This document shows positions 18,123 to 27,784 of a DNA stretch of 49,026 bases, piece by piece. A model generated the notes under the pieces. The model searched no databases, was not told the origin of the DNA, and worked only from the letters and a program-made list of their open reading frames with translations. The DNA is taken from the NCBI GenBank assembly GCA_934635045.1, contig CAKTZA010000022.1:1-49026 (forward strand), in the 5' to 3' direction. Position 1 is the stretch's first letter, and every line of letters starts with the position of its first letter. Made by a program: the position numbers and the translations under genes. This DNA comes from an uncultured Kiritimatiellota bacterium (lineage in GTDB: Bacteria; Verrucomicrobiota; Kiritimatiellia; RFP12; UBA1067).

Positions 18123-19103
18123 AAGAACCTTCTGCAGCTCGTGCTGACAGCACGGCGCGCTCAGGATGTACCGCGCCTTCCATTCGACGCCCTTCGCGAG
18201 CGCTTCGTCCGTCGCCGTGTCGCAGGCATGGAGCGAGACGACCATGTCGACGCGGGAGGCTCGCGGGATGGGGGAGGCGGGATGCTCGGCGAGGGCTTCG
18301 AGCGTCGTCTCGGTCAAGTCGGCCTCGACGAAGACGACCTTGTCGGCGAGATCGAGCTGGGCGGCCATCTTCTGCGCGGCGGCGATGACGTCGCTGCGGC
18401 GGTCGATGCCGATGACGCGCACGTTCGGGCACTTCAGGACGTTCGTCAGGTAGTACCAGAGCGAAATCGTCAAATACGCCTTGCCGCATCCGCAGTCGAC
18501 GACGGTGAAGCACCGAACGGACGTGGAGCCGTCCGCACTTTTTTCCTCGCCCTTCTTCCCTTTTCCTTCCGCAGGCTCCACCGTCTCGCCGACGACCTTC
18601 AAAAACTCGTTGACCTGGTCGTACTTGCCGCGCATCGACGCGCGCACGCGCCCGTCGCCGTCCGTCAGGCCAATCGCCTTGAGCAGCGCCGCCGAGTCAA
18701 AGCTCGTGAGCGGCAGTTTCTTCACGCGGTCGTGCGGCTGAACGGTCACGGTGCGCGCCATTTCGGCCGAACGCGAGACGTGCGCGCGGCCCTTCTTCGT
18801 GACGCGCAGATGCAGGTCGCCCGTCGCCGTCATCAGGTGCAGGTCGCGCGCGCCGCGCTGGACGATGATCTCCTCCAGCCCCTCGGCCGCCGCGCTCGCG
18901 GACAGGTTCTTCACCTGCACCTGTCCGTCGTCCGTCATCTCGGCCTGGAACTTCCGCTCGCCGCCGATCTCCACCGGACGCATCGAGATGCGGAAGACCT
19001 TGCCGTTGCGGCGGACGGTCTGGACAATCTTCATGAAGCCCTCGCCCAGCACACGGGCGCGGATCTCCTCCTTCAGCTCAGGTTCAAGTTCAAATCTTTC
19101 CAT
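18105..19103 (-). CDS. SAM-dependent methyltransferase-like protein, N-terminal and catalytic part
   Basis: A 332-residue protein. The N-terminal half (1-165) has an RNA-interaction-like character with a KYDQVNEFL motif. The methyltransferase core starts at residue 201: VVDCGCGKAYLTISLWYYL (SAM loop), VIGIDRRSDVI, VVFVEADLTET, MVVSLHACDTATDEAL and LSAPCCQHEL, as in PF13679-type (Methyltransf_32) proteins. It then stops within a polypurine insert; the missing C-terminal block is encoded at 17773-18108 in another frame. A second polypurine insert (residues about 178-195) precedes the SAM loop. ATG 19103 has GAGG 9 nt upstream and lies 10 nt after argC. Methylation target unknown; RNA is plausible. 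Confidence 0.75.
   Translation of the reverse strand: MERFELEPELKEEIRARVLGEGFMKIVQTVRRNGKVFRISMRPVEIGGERKFQAEMTDDGQVQVKNLSASAAAEGLEEIIVQRGARDLHLMTATGDLHLRVTKKGRAHVSRSAEMARTVTVQPHDRVKKLPLTSFDSAALLKAIGLTDGDGRVRASMRGKYDQVNEFLKVVGETVEPAEGKGKKGEEKSADGSTSVRCFTVVDCGCGKAYLTISLWYYLTNVLKCPNVRVIGIDRRSDVIAAAQKMAAQLDLADKVVFVEADLTETTLEALAEHPASPIPRASRVDMVVSLHACDTATDEALAKGVEWKARYILSAPCCQHELQKVLGKEEG
18519..18572. repeat. polypurine insert inside the methyltransferase core
   Basis: On the minus strand a GA-rich tract (GGAAAAGGGAAGAAGGGCGA) that ends at GTGCGGA, like the ddl insert. It encodes an in-frame Gly/Lys/Glu-rich loop just before the SAM-binding motif. Confidence 0.7.
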
Positions 19104-19113
19104 CTGTGAATCC

Positions 19114-20118
19114 TCAGGAAACAACCAGCCCTTCGTCTTCGGCACAGCCGAGGACGAGGTTCATGTTCTGGATCGCGGCACCGGACGCGCCCTTGCCGAG
19201 ATTGTCGAAGCGCGAGACGAGCAGAATGCGCGCCTCGTTGCCGTAGACCGAAACCTCCATCGTGTCGCGTCCCGACAGCGCCGCCGAAGACAGGAAGCCG
19301 CCTTCCGCCGCCGCCGGATCCTCGATGAAGCGCACGAGCCCCCCCTGCCCATACGCGGCACGGTAGACTTCGCGCAACCGCGCCACCGCGTCGCCCGACG
19401 ACACGGCGAGCTGCGACGCCGCCAGCTGCACCGTCACCTCCATGCCGCTATAATGCGGCACGACAATCGGCGAGAAGCAGGGGGCGTGGTCAAGTCCGCA
19501 GACCTTCACCATCTCAGGCAGATGCTTGTGCATCTGGCCGAGCGCATACTGCCGCCCGCCCAGAAGAAGATCCCGTTCCCCATTCCCCGTTCCCTTTTCC
19601 CCGTTCCCTTTTCCCAGTCCCTCTTCCCCATTCCCTCTTTCTCCCTCATACCCCTCAATCATCTTCTTGCCGCCGCCGGAATAGCCGGTGAGGGAAAACG
19701 CGCAGAGCCGCGCGTCGCGCGGCAGGACGCCCGCGCGCACAAGCGGCTCGACGAGCGCAATGAAGCCGCTCGCGTGACAGCCGGGGTTCGCGATGCGCGT
19801 CGCGTGCGCGAGACGTTCGCGGCGTCCGGCGAGTTCGGGGAAGCCGTACGCCCAGCCCTCCGACGTGCGGTGCGCAGTCGACGTGTCGATGACGACCGTC
19901 TGCGGATTCTCCACCATCTGCACGGCCTCGACCGCCGCCGCGTCCGGCAGGCAGAGGAACGCGACATCGGCGTCGTTCAGGGCCGCGCGCCGCGCCGTCG
20001 GATCCTTGCGGACGTCGTCCGGGAGGGTGATGACCGCCAAGTCCCGGCGCGCGGCCAGCCGCTCCCGAATCCGCAGCCCCGTCGTGCCGGCCGACCCGTC
20101 AATGAAGACTCTCTTCAT
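19114..20118 (-). CDS. argC: N-acetyl-gamma-glutamyl-phosphate reductase, short type
   Basis: A 334-residue NADPH-dependent reductase of arginine synthesis, converting N-acetylglutamyl phosphate to the semialdehyde. Seen: an N-terminal Rossmann start VFIDGSAGTTGLRIRERL, short-type ArgC signature, catalytic Cys114 in IANPGCHASGF, SLTGYSGGGKKMIEGY, YALGQMHKHLPE, and the C-terminal RFDNLGKGASGAAIQNMN. Length fits type 2 ArgC plus an extra loop: residues about 157-183 are a Gly/Glu/Asn-rich repeat-derived insert right after GYSGGGKKMIEGY. Catalytic motifs are intact, so it is probably active. AAGG precedes ATG 20118. It follows a GH36-like gene by 11 nt; no other arg gene is near. Confidence 0.93.
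   Translation of the reverse strand: MKRVFIDGSAGTTGLRIRERLAARRDLAVITLPDDVRKDPTARRAALNDADVAFLCLPDAAAVEAVQMVENPQTVVIDTSTAHRTSEGWAYGFPELAGRRERLAHATRIANPGCHASGFIALVEPLVRAGVLPRDARLCAFSLTGYSGGGKKMIEGYEGERGNGEEGLGKGNGEKGTGNGERDLLLGGRQYALGQMHKHLPEMVKVCGLDHAPCFSPIVVPHYSGMEVTVQLAASQLAVSSGDAVARLREVYRAAYGQGGLVRFIEDPAAAEGGFLSSAALSGRDTMEVSVYGNEARILLVSRFDNLGKGASGAAIQNMNLVLGCAEDEGLVVS
19570..19650. repeat. polypurine repeat insert in argC
   Basis: On the minus strand, units of GGGAACGGGGAA and GGGAAAAGGGAACG with partial 14-bp periodicity. About 80 nt, in frame, giving residues 157-183. The same GGGAACGGGGA unit, inverted, is in the pseudouridine synthase at 31994-32044. Confidence 0.8.
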
Positions 20119-20129
20119 TTCGCAAGACC

Positions 20130-22004
20130 TTACCAGACGATTTCCAGATGTCCGCTCGCGGGGACTTCGACGCGCGACAGCCCGGCGGGCGGCACGGCCA
20201 CGGGCACCTCGCGACCGAGGACGTCGAACGCCCGCACGGCCTTCGGCGCCGCCGCAAGCGAGACGAGAACGCCCGCGCGCCCCGTCGCGTTGACGACGAA
20301 GACGGGCTTGTCCGCCGCGCCGGCGTCCGCGCAGATGTTGTCCGAATAGACGGTGACCACGCGCTCCGCCGCGCTTTCGCCGACGATCGCCGTGTAGCCG
20401 TTCTCGGGGTGGAGCGGCGTGAACGCGCCCTTCAGCAGCGCCTCGCGATGCGCCTGCGAGAACGCCAGCCAGCGGCGGATCACCTCGCGGTGGGCCGGCG
20501 CGATCGTCGCCAGCACCATCGAGTACTGGATCGTCGAATAGAGCGCGTTCAGGATCGGCAGGGCCGCGCCTTCCGGCGTCTCGTCCTTCGACCAGACGAG
20601 CATGTCGGAATGGACGGCCATGTCGCCGGACGTGAGGCGCAGGTCGCAGATGCGCTTGCGGTTCGCCGTCGGGTCGGCCGGGCAGTCCGCCGCGCGCATC
20701 ATGTTCCCGTACTGGAGGATCGCCGGGCCCATGTAGTGCTGGCGGAACTCGACGAGCACGTCGGGGTTGATCTTGCGGAGCCGCGCAAGGACGTCCTTCA
20801 TGAGGCGGTTCACGGCCTCCGACAGCGAGCGGTAGTCGCGCCCGGCGTAGTTGTCCTTGAGCGCCGGGTCGCCGCTCGCGGGAATGCGGAACGAGTCGAT
20901 GAAGTCGAGCTTCACGCCGTCGAAGCCCCAGTCGCCGACCACGCGCTCGTAGGTCTGGATGAGGTATTCGCGCACCTCCGGGAAGCGCGGGTCGAGCACG
21001 CCCGTCCGCCCCGGCGCCTTTCCGTCGCCGCCGCTCAGGAGCTTCTTCTCGAACAGCGGCCAGGCCTTCGTCTCGTCGCCGACAAACGGCACGGCCAGCC
21101 AGAGCATGTACTTCAGGCCGGCGGCGTGGACTTTCGCGACATGCCCCTTCATGTCGGGGAAGCGCGAGGGCACGGGCATCCAGTCGCCCGTCGCGGAATA
21201 GAAGCCGACGCTGTCGACCTTCTGCCAGCCGTCATCGAGGATCATCGTCTTCATGCCAAGCGACGCGGCGAGACGCGCCTCCTCCTCCAGCGGCTTGTCG
21301 GACACGTCCTGCAGGTAGGCGTACCACGTCGAGTAGAGCGGATCGAACGCCGCCTCCGGCACGGCGGCCGGCGTGAAGCCGTTGCGCTTGACGATCCAGT
21401 CCGTGCACGCGCGCACCGTCTCGGCGAAAGGCCGGCCCCGGCGGTCCAAAAGGACGGTGACCGTGTAGTCCTTCAGCTTGCGGACAGGCTTCTCGAAGAA
21501 CTCGAAGCGCGCCGTGATCTCGCACGTGCGCTCGTCGGCGTACAGCCCCCACGTCGTCGGCTCGAACGCCTCGGAGCAGGCCGTCGCGACCGGCGCGGCG
21601 CCCGCCGAGTTGAAGCCGACGGCAATCGGCGTCTCGTTGGCGAGCGCCGAACGGTTCAGGGCCCAGCCGCACCAGAGCTTCGGGCGGAGATGGAACTCGC
21701 CCTTGTCGAAGTCGCTGATCCAGACGTTCTGCACGCCCGCGCCGGACGTGACGAGGAAGACGCCGAAATGCGGCGGCATCGCCTCTACGGCCGAGCGCAG
21801 ATGAACGGTCACGGCATCGCGGCCGCCGTCCTCGGCACAGGTGACGTCGAACGACCAGTCGCCCGGCGCATCGCAGACGATCTCGCCCTGTGCGCCCAGC
21901 GCCGTCGGGAACGAACGCACGGGCTTCATCTTCTGTTCAAGTTCCGTCGCGCTCCCCACGCCCGCAAGGGCCGCGCACGCGATTCCAATCAGCAGTTTCT
22001 TCAT
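20130..22004 (-). CDS. secreted GH36-like alpha-galactosidase
   Basis: A 624-residue exported glycosidase. Signal peptide residues 1-19. The N-terminal beta domain (about 30-215) is followed by a TIM barrel typical of clan GH-D: STWYAYLQD, MKTMILDDGWQ (251-261), GDWMPVPSRFPDMKGHV, GLKYMLWLAVP, and GFDGVKLDFID with nucleophile Asp367. The acid/base is probably Asp440 in NMMRAADCPAD. The C-terminal part is a small beta domain. Start ATG 22004 overlaps the alr stop as ATGA, with AAGGAAGG just upstream. Expected to release alpha-galactose or a related sugar from oligosaccharides in the periplasm or outside. Its place between alr and argC is odd and suggests insertion into an existing operon (inference). 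Confidence 0.82.
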   Translation of the reverse strand: MKKLLIGIACAALAGVGSATELEQKMKPVRSFPTALGAQGEIVCDAPGDWSFDVTCAEDGGRDAVTVHLRSAVEAMPPHFGVFLVTSGAGVQNVWISDFDKGEFHLRPKLWCGWALNRSALANETPIAVGFNSAGAAPVATACSEAFEPTTWGLYADERTCEITARFEFFEKPVRKLKDYTVTVLLDRRGRPFAETVRACTDWIVKRNGFTPAAVPEAAFDPLYSTWYAYLQDVSDKPLEEEARLAASLGMKTMILDDGWQKVDSVGFYSATGDWMPVPSRFPDMKGHVAKVHAAGLKYMLWLAVPFVGDETKAWPLFEKKLLSGGDGKAPGRTGVLDPRFPEVREYLIQTYERVVGDWGFDGVKLDFIDSFRIPASGDPALKDNYAGRDYRSLSEAVNRLMKDVLARLRKINPDVLVEFRQHYMGPAILQYGNMMRAADCPADPTANRKRICDLRLTSGDMAVHSDMLVWSKDETPEGAALPILNALYSTIQYSMVLATIAPAHREVIRRWLAFSQAHREALLKGAFTPLHPENGYTAIVGESAAERVVTVYSDNICADAGAADKPVFVVNATGRAGVLVSLAAAPKAVRAFDVLGREVPVAVPPAGLSRVEVPASGHLEIVW

Positions 22005-23194
22005 TTCCTTCCTTTCTCGTTTTGTCTTGGCTTCTGAAATTCTTCCGCGCCGCCCGTCACCACGCGCTGGACGCGATTGCCGAGCGAGCAGATGATGTCG
22101 TAGGCGTGCGTACCCTTCAGGGCCGCCCAGTCGTCCGGCGTAATCGAATCCCGCCCGCATCGGCCAAAGCAGACGACCTCGTCGCCGACCTTGACGTCCG
22201 GCACGTCCGAGACGTCCACCGTCGTGTAGTCCATCGAGATGCGCCCGACGATCTTGCAGCGGCGGCCGCCGATGAAGACGCTGCCGCGATTCGTGAGCGC
22301 GAGCGGCAGACCGTCCGCATACCCGGCGGAGACCGTCGCGATCTTCGTCGGCGCGGCGAGGCACCACGTGCGCCCGTAGCCGAGCGTCGTCCCCGCCGGC
22401 AGTTCGCGCACCTGCGCGACGCGCGTCTTCAGCGTCAGGACGGGCTCGACCTTCAGCGCCTTCTTGCCGTAGGGGTCGAACGAGCCGTGCAGGTTGATGC
22501 CCGTGCGCACGAGCGTGAACGGCTTGCGCGCACATTCGGGGAAGTTGTTGATGCCGTCCGACGCGGCGATATGCACCTTCTTGAACGACAGCCCCTCCTG
22601 CGCCGCCGCCGCGACAATCCGCTTGAAGAGCGCAATCTGCTTTTTCGTGAACGGGTCCTTCGGATCGTAGGCCATCGGGAAGTGCGAAAAGATCCCCTCG
22701 CAGGCGAGGCCGGGCAACGCCTTGACCGCCCGCATCGTCGCGAGAACGTTCGCGACGCCGTCCGGCCCCGTTGCGAGAATGCCGAGGCGACCCATGCCCG
22801 TGTCGAGCTTGAAATGGACTTTTGCGACCGTCTTCGCCCGCACGGCCGCGTCGGAGATGAGCTGCGCCGTCGCGCAGTCGATGACCGGCAGGACGACGCC
22901 CGCCCGCACCATCGCGGGAATCTCGTCGGGCAGCACCGACGAGAGGATCTGCACGTCGATGCCCCGCCCCTTCGGCAGGACGTCCAAGAGTTCCCTCGCC
23001 TCATACGGCTCGGCGACGCCGAAGTTCGTGCAGCCCGCCGCCGCGAGCGCGCGCGCGTAGTCCGCGACGCCCAGCCCGTAGGCATTCGCCTTGAGGACGC
23101 ACAAAACCTTCGCCGGCTTCACGTGCGCGGCGATCTTGCGGTAGTTGGCGACGAGCGCCTTCAGATTGATCTCGACCCAGACCCGATGTTTCAT
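22001..23194 (-). CDS. alr: alanine racemase
   Basis: A 397-residue PLP enzyme interconverting L- and D-Ala for peptidoglycan. PLP lysine in VLCVLKANAYGLG; VHFKLDTGMGRLG; substrate-site region LVRTGINLHG; the second catalytic base Tyr in TTLGYGRTW; VSAGYADGLPLAL and GRISMDYTTVDVSDV near the C-terminus. The final 20 residues (EEFQKPRQNEKGRK) run past the usual end and overlap the GH36-like gene by ATGA. The ATG at 23194 lies 9 nt below a TGATATAAT promoter with no ribosome binding site, so a leaderless or very short-leader mRNA is expected. First gene of the operon ending at 17773. Its D-Ala feeds Ddl. Confidence 0.95.
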   Translation of the reverse strand: MKHRVWVEINLKALVANYRKIAAHVKPAKVLCVLKANAYGLGVADYARALAAAGCTNFGVAEPYEARELLDVLPKGRGIDVQILSSVLPDEIPAMVRAGVVLPVIDCATAQLISDAAVRAKTVAKVHFKLDTGMGRLGILATGPDGVANVLATMRAVKALPGLACEGIFSHFPMAYDPKDPFTKKQIALFKRIVAAAAQEGLSFKKVHIAASDGINNFPECARKPFTLVRTGINLHGSFDPYGKKALKVEPVLTLKTRVAQVRELPAGTTLGYGRTWCLAAPTKIATVSAGYADGLPLALTNRGSVFIGGRRCKIVGRISMDYTTVDVSDVPDVKVGDEVVCFGRCGRDSITPDDWAALKGTHAYDIICSLGNRVQRVVTGGAEEFQKPRQNEKGRK

Positions 23195-23203
23195 GTGGGT
23201 GGG

Positions 23204-23212
23204 ATTATATCA
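23204..23212 (-). promoter_or_regulatory. extended -10 promoter of alr, 9 nt from the ATG
   Basis: TGATATAAT on the minus strand; spacer CCCACCCAC then ATG 23194. No purine-rich ribosome binding site fits in the leader. Confidence 0.55.
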
Positions 23213-23262
23213 TTTTTCACACCCGACAAACAACCGTCAGGGCACTGCGTGTCGTAGGCTCA

Positions 23263-23286
23263 CACGGAGCCACGGAGGCACGGAGA
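23263..23286. repeat. CACGGAGn octamer x3
   Basis: CACGGAGC, CACGGAGG, CACGGAGA in tandem, an 8-bp period like that of the TCGAATNA octamers at 25473-25520. Lies between alr and the groEL terminator. Confidence 0.6.
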
Positions 23287-23293
23287 ACTCTAA

Positions 23294-23334
23294 CGAAAAA
23301 GAAGGGGCCTGGCCCAAAGACCAAGCCCCCTCTT
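23294..23334 (-). terminator. intrinsic terminator of groEL
   Basis: On the minus strand AGGGGGCTTGG, an 8-nt loop, CCAGGCCCCTT (11 bp with two G-U pairs), then CTTTTTC. About 25 nt after the groEL stop. Confidence 0.8.
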
Positions 23335-23357
23335 TTGGGTTGTCGCCAAAAGACGGC

Positions 23358-24992
<1,635 letters not shown>

Positions 24993-25043
24993 TTTAGATT
25001 GCCTTTCTTTTGCCTGTTATTGACATTCCGTTGGGGCAAGGAA

Positions 25044-25138
25044 GAAGATTGAGGCAAAAAGGAAAAGGTGAGGAACTTTCACTACTTCTTCCTTCTTCCT
25101 TTTTACCTCTTCCTCCTTTTTACCTCTTCCTTTTGCCC
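25044..25138. repeat. polypurine/polypyrimidine repeat between groES and groEL
   Basis: TCCTTTTTACCTCTTCC occurs twice in exact tandem (25097-25113 and 25114-25130), flanked by more CTTCC/TTTTT units and by GGCAAAAAGGAAAAGG at 25050-25067. Same base composition as the coding-sequence inserts. Confidence 0.75.
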
Positions 25139-25139
25139 T

Positions 25140-25427
25140 TTACTTCTCAATCACGCCCAAGAGGTCTTCTTCCCTCACGAGCTGAAGCTTCTTGTCGTTG
25201 ATCTTCACTTCCGTGCCGCCGTACTTCGGCAGCAGAACGGTGTCGCCCTTCTTGACGTCGAACGCGATTTCCTTGCCGTCCTTGTCGAGCTTCTTGCCGA
25301 CGGCGATGACCTTGCCCTGCATGGGCTTTTCCTTCGCCGAGTCGGGGATGATGATGCCGCCGACGGTCTGTTCCTTCTCTTCGATCGGTTCGACGAGAAC
25401 GCGATCACCCAGGGGTCTGATGTTCAT
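25140..25427 (-). CDS. groES: 10-kDa co-chaperonin GroES
   Basis: A 95-residue lid of the GroEL chamber. Starts MNIRPLGDRVLVEPIEEKE, has the mobile-loop region QTVGGIIIPDSAKEKP and the conserved VKKGDTVLLPKYGGTEVKI, then the C-terminal REEDLLGVIEK. Length is exactly typical. An AAAGG lies about 12 nt before the ATG. Upstream is the octamer hairpin separating it from dnaK. Confidence 0.97.
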   Translation of the reverse strand: MNIRPLGDRVLVEPIEEKEQTVGGIIIPDSAKEKPMQGKVIAVGKKLDKDGKEIAFDVKKGDTVLLPKYGGTEVKINDKKLQLVREEDLLGVIEK

Positions 25428-25467
25428 GTTTTGTTTTTTCCTTTCGGTTTGAGACGTGAATAAAAAT

Positions 25468-25550
25468 AATGATCGAATAATCGAATAATCGAATTGTCGA
25501 ATGACCGAATAACCGAATCGAACATTCGCCGATTCGATTATTCGATCATT
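25468..25550. repeat. TCGAATNA octamer array within a 19-bp inverted repeat
   Basis: AATGATCGAATAATCGAAT (25468-25486) is exactly repeated inverted at 25532-25550. Between and within lie about six TCGAATAA-like octamers (25473-25520). On the dnaK-to-groES strand the right arm is followed by ATTTTTATTC, so it might act as a terminator or processing site between the two chaperone genes. Confidence 0.8.
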
Positions 25551-25557
25551 TTCTCCT

Positions 25558-27495
25558 TTACTTCATCGTGAAGTCGGCGTCGACGACGTCATCGCCGCCC
25601 TTCTTGTCGCCCTTCGGCGGCTCGCCGTTCGGCGGCGGCGTGCCCGCGCCGGGGTTGGCCCCCGGATTCGCGCCGGCGGCGCCCTGCGCGGCTTGCGCGC
25701 TGGCGTACATCTCCTGCGCGACGGGATCCATCGCCTTCATGAGCGCCTCCTGCTTCGCCTTGATGTCGGCGATCGGGGCCGACGGCTGCTTCGCGAGCAG
25801 ATCCTTGAGCTCCTTGAGCGCGGCCTCGACCGGCGCCTTCTTGTCGGCGGCGATCTTGTCGCCGGACTCACGGAGCGTCTTCTCGACCTGGAAGGCCAGG
25901 CCGTCCGCCTTGTTGCGGTCCTCGACTTCGGCGTGGCGCTTCTCGTCCTCGGCCGCGTGGGCCTCGGCGTCCTTGCGCATCTTCTCGATCTCCTCCTTCG
26001 AGAGGCCGCCCGCCGCAGTGATCGTGATCTTCTGCTCCTTCTGGGTGCCGAGATCCTTCGCCGAGACGTTGAGGATGCCGTTGGCGTCGATGTCGAACGT
26101 CACCTCGATCTGCGGGACGCCACGCGGCGCCGGCGGAATGCCGTCAAGGTTGAAGTTGCCGAGCGCCTTGTTGTCGCGCGCCATCTTGCGGTCGCCCTGG
26201 AAGATCGCGATCGTCACGGCCGGCTGGTTGTCCGCCGCCGTCGAGAAGACCTGCGACTTCTTCGTCGGAATCGTCGTGTTGCGCTCGATCAGCGGGGTCA
26301 GCACGCCGCCGAGCGTCTCGATGCCGAGCGTCAGCGGGGTCACGTCGAGAAGGAGCACGTCCTTCACTTCGCCCTTCAGGATGCCGCCCTGAATGGCCGC
26401 GCCCATCGCGACGACCTCGTCCGGGTTGACGCCCTTGTGCGGCTCCTTGTTGAAGAGGCTCTTCGCCTTCTCCTGAATGAGCGGCATGCGCGTCTGGCCG
26501 CCGACGAGGACGACCTCGTCGACCGTCGAGAGCTCCGCGTCCGCCATGCACTTGCGGCACGGCTCGGCGGTGCGGTTCACGAGATCCATCGTCAGCGTCT
26601 CGAGTTTCGAGCGCGTCAGCGTCGCCGTCAGGTGCTTCGGCCCCGTCGCGTCCGCCGTGATGAACGGCAGGTTGATGTCGTAGGTCGTCGCGCTCGACAG
26701 GGCGCATTTCGCCTTCTCGGCCTCTTCCTTCAGGCGCTGGAGGGCCATCATGTCGTTGCCGAGGTCGATGCCCTGCTGGGCCTTGAAGTCCTCGATCATC
26801 CACTTCATGATCGCCTGGTCGAGGTCGTCGCCGCCGAGGTGCGTGTCGCCGTTCGTGGCCTTCACCTCGAAGACGCCGTCGCCGATGTCGAGGATCGAGA
26901 TGTCGAACGTGCCGCCGCCGAAGTCGTAGACCGCGATCTTCTCGTTTTTCTTCTTGTCGAGGCCATAGGCGAGCGAGGCCGCCGTCGGCTCGTTCACGAT
27001 GCGCTTGACGTCAAGGCCCGCGATCTTGCCCGCGTCCTTCGTCGCCTGACGCTGCTGGTCGTTGAAGTACGCCGGAACCGTGATGACGGCCTCCGTGATC
27101 TTCTCGCCGAGAAACGCCTCCGCGTCCTCCTTCAGCTTGCGGAGGACCATCGCGGAAATCTCCTGCGCCGTGTAGATCTTGTCGTTCACCTTCACGGCCG
27201 CATCGCCGTTCGGCGCCGCGACGACCTCGTAAGGCACCATCTTGATCTCGTCCGTCATCTCGCTGAAGCGACGGCCGATGAAGCGCTTGATGGAGTAAAT
27301 CGTCGACTTCGGGTTCGTGACCGCCTGACGCTTCGCCGCCTGGCCGACCAGGATCTCGCCCGTCTTCGTGAACGCCACGATCGACGGCGTCGTCCGCGCG
27401 CCCTCCTTGTTCGGGATGACCGTCGCCTCGCCGCCTTCCATCACCGCCATGCAGCTGTTCGTCGTGCCAAGGTCAATACCAAGTACTTTTGCCAT
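25558..27495 (-). CDS. dnaK: chaperone DnaK (Hsp70)
   Basis: A 645-residue Hsp70. ATPase motifs GIDLGTTNSCMAVMEG (phosphate 1), VITVPAYFNDQQRQATKDAG, IVNEPTAASLAYGLD, YDFGGGTFDISILDIG and VVLVGGQTRMPLIQ. The substrate domain begins DVTPLTLGIETLGG. The C-terminal tail is Gly/Ala/Pro-rich and acidic and ends VDADFTMK, a variant of the usual EEVK-type ending. ATG 27495 is chosen because it starts MAKVLGIDLGTTNS; the upstream in-frame extension is translated repeat sequence. Only a weak AGAAAAG ribosome binding site is visible. No grpE, dnaJ or hrcA is nearby and no CIRCE operator was seen. Confidence 0.98.
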   Translation of the reverse strand: MAKVLGIDLGTTNSCMAVMEGGEATVIPNKEGARTTPSIVAFTKTGEILVGQAAKRQAVTNPKSTIYSIKRFIGRRFSEMTDEIKMVPYEVVAAPNGDAAVKVNDKIYTAQEISAMVLRKLKEDAEAFLGEKITEAVITVPAYFNDQQRQATKDAGKIAGLDVKRIVNEPTAASLAYGLDKKKNEKIAVYDFGGGTFDISILDIGDGVFEVKATNGDTHLGGDDLDQAIMKWMIEDFKAQQGIDLGNDMMALQRLKEEAEKAKCALSSATTYDINLPFITADATGPKHLTATLTRSKLETLTMDLVNRTAEPCRKCMADAELSTVDEVVLVGGQTRMPLIQEKAKSLFNKEPHKGVNPDEVVAMGAAIQGGILKGEVKDVLLLDVTPLTLGIETLGGVLTPLIERNTTIPTKKSQVFSTAADNQPAVTIAIFQGDRKMARDNKALGNFNLDGIPPAPRGVPQIEVTFDIDANGILNVSAKDLGTQKEQKITITAAGGLSKEEIEKMRKDAEAHAAEDEKRHAEVEDRNKADGLAFQVEKTLRESGDKIAADKKAPVEAALKELKDLLAKQPSAPIADIKAKQEALMKAMDPVAQEMYASAQAAQGAAGANPGANPGAGTPPPNGEPPKGDKKGGDDVVDADFTMK

Positions 27496-27565
27496 AATTC
27501 TTTTCTCAACTTTCTTTCGCCCACCACGGGCGACGCCTCGTTTCTTGCAAACTCCATGCCAAACA

Positions 27566-27674
27566 TGGGGACAGACCCCAGCCCTTGGGGACATATCCTC
27601 GAAACATGGGGACAGGCCCCCGGAATTGCGGCCAAATCGTGGGGACAGACCCCCGAAATGTGGGGACAGACCCC
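27566..27674. repeat. five TGGGGACAGACCCC-type repeats upstream of dnaK
   Basis: Copies start at 27566, 27586 (degenerate), 27607, 27640 and 27661, spaced 20, 21, 33 and 21 bp. Each exact copy is an imperfect palindrome (GGGG-n-CCCC). Same family as 1339-1375 and 30628-30686. Confidence 0.9.
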
Positions 27675-27688
27675 TTGGAAAACAAAAA

Positions 27689-27720
27689 GTGTGACATTCT
27701 GTCGCGACAAAATGTCACAC
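27689..27720. repeat. 32-bp near-perfect palindrome
   Basis: Arms GTGTGACATTCTGTCG and CGACAAAATGTCACAC are complementary except at one position and meet at TCGCGA with no loop. Lies directly after the GGGGACAGACCCC cluster, between the SDR gene and dnaK. The remaining 27721-27784 holds degenerate GTCCTGT-like units and nothing else recognised. Confidence 0.85.
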
Positions 27721-27784
27721 TTGTCCCATGCGTCCCCGTCCTGTTTGTCCCATCGGTCCTCTGCGTCCTGTCCGCCCGTTCTGC

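Noticed and set aside
25428..27784. CIRCE or other known heat-shock operators around dnaK and groES
   Set aside because: No TTAGCACTC/GAGTGCTAA pair was found; the dyads present have other sequences.
27721..27784. GTCCTGT-like degenerate units as a further tandem repeat
   Set aside because: Too irregular to define a unit by eye.
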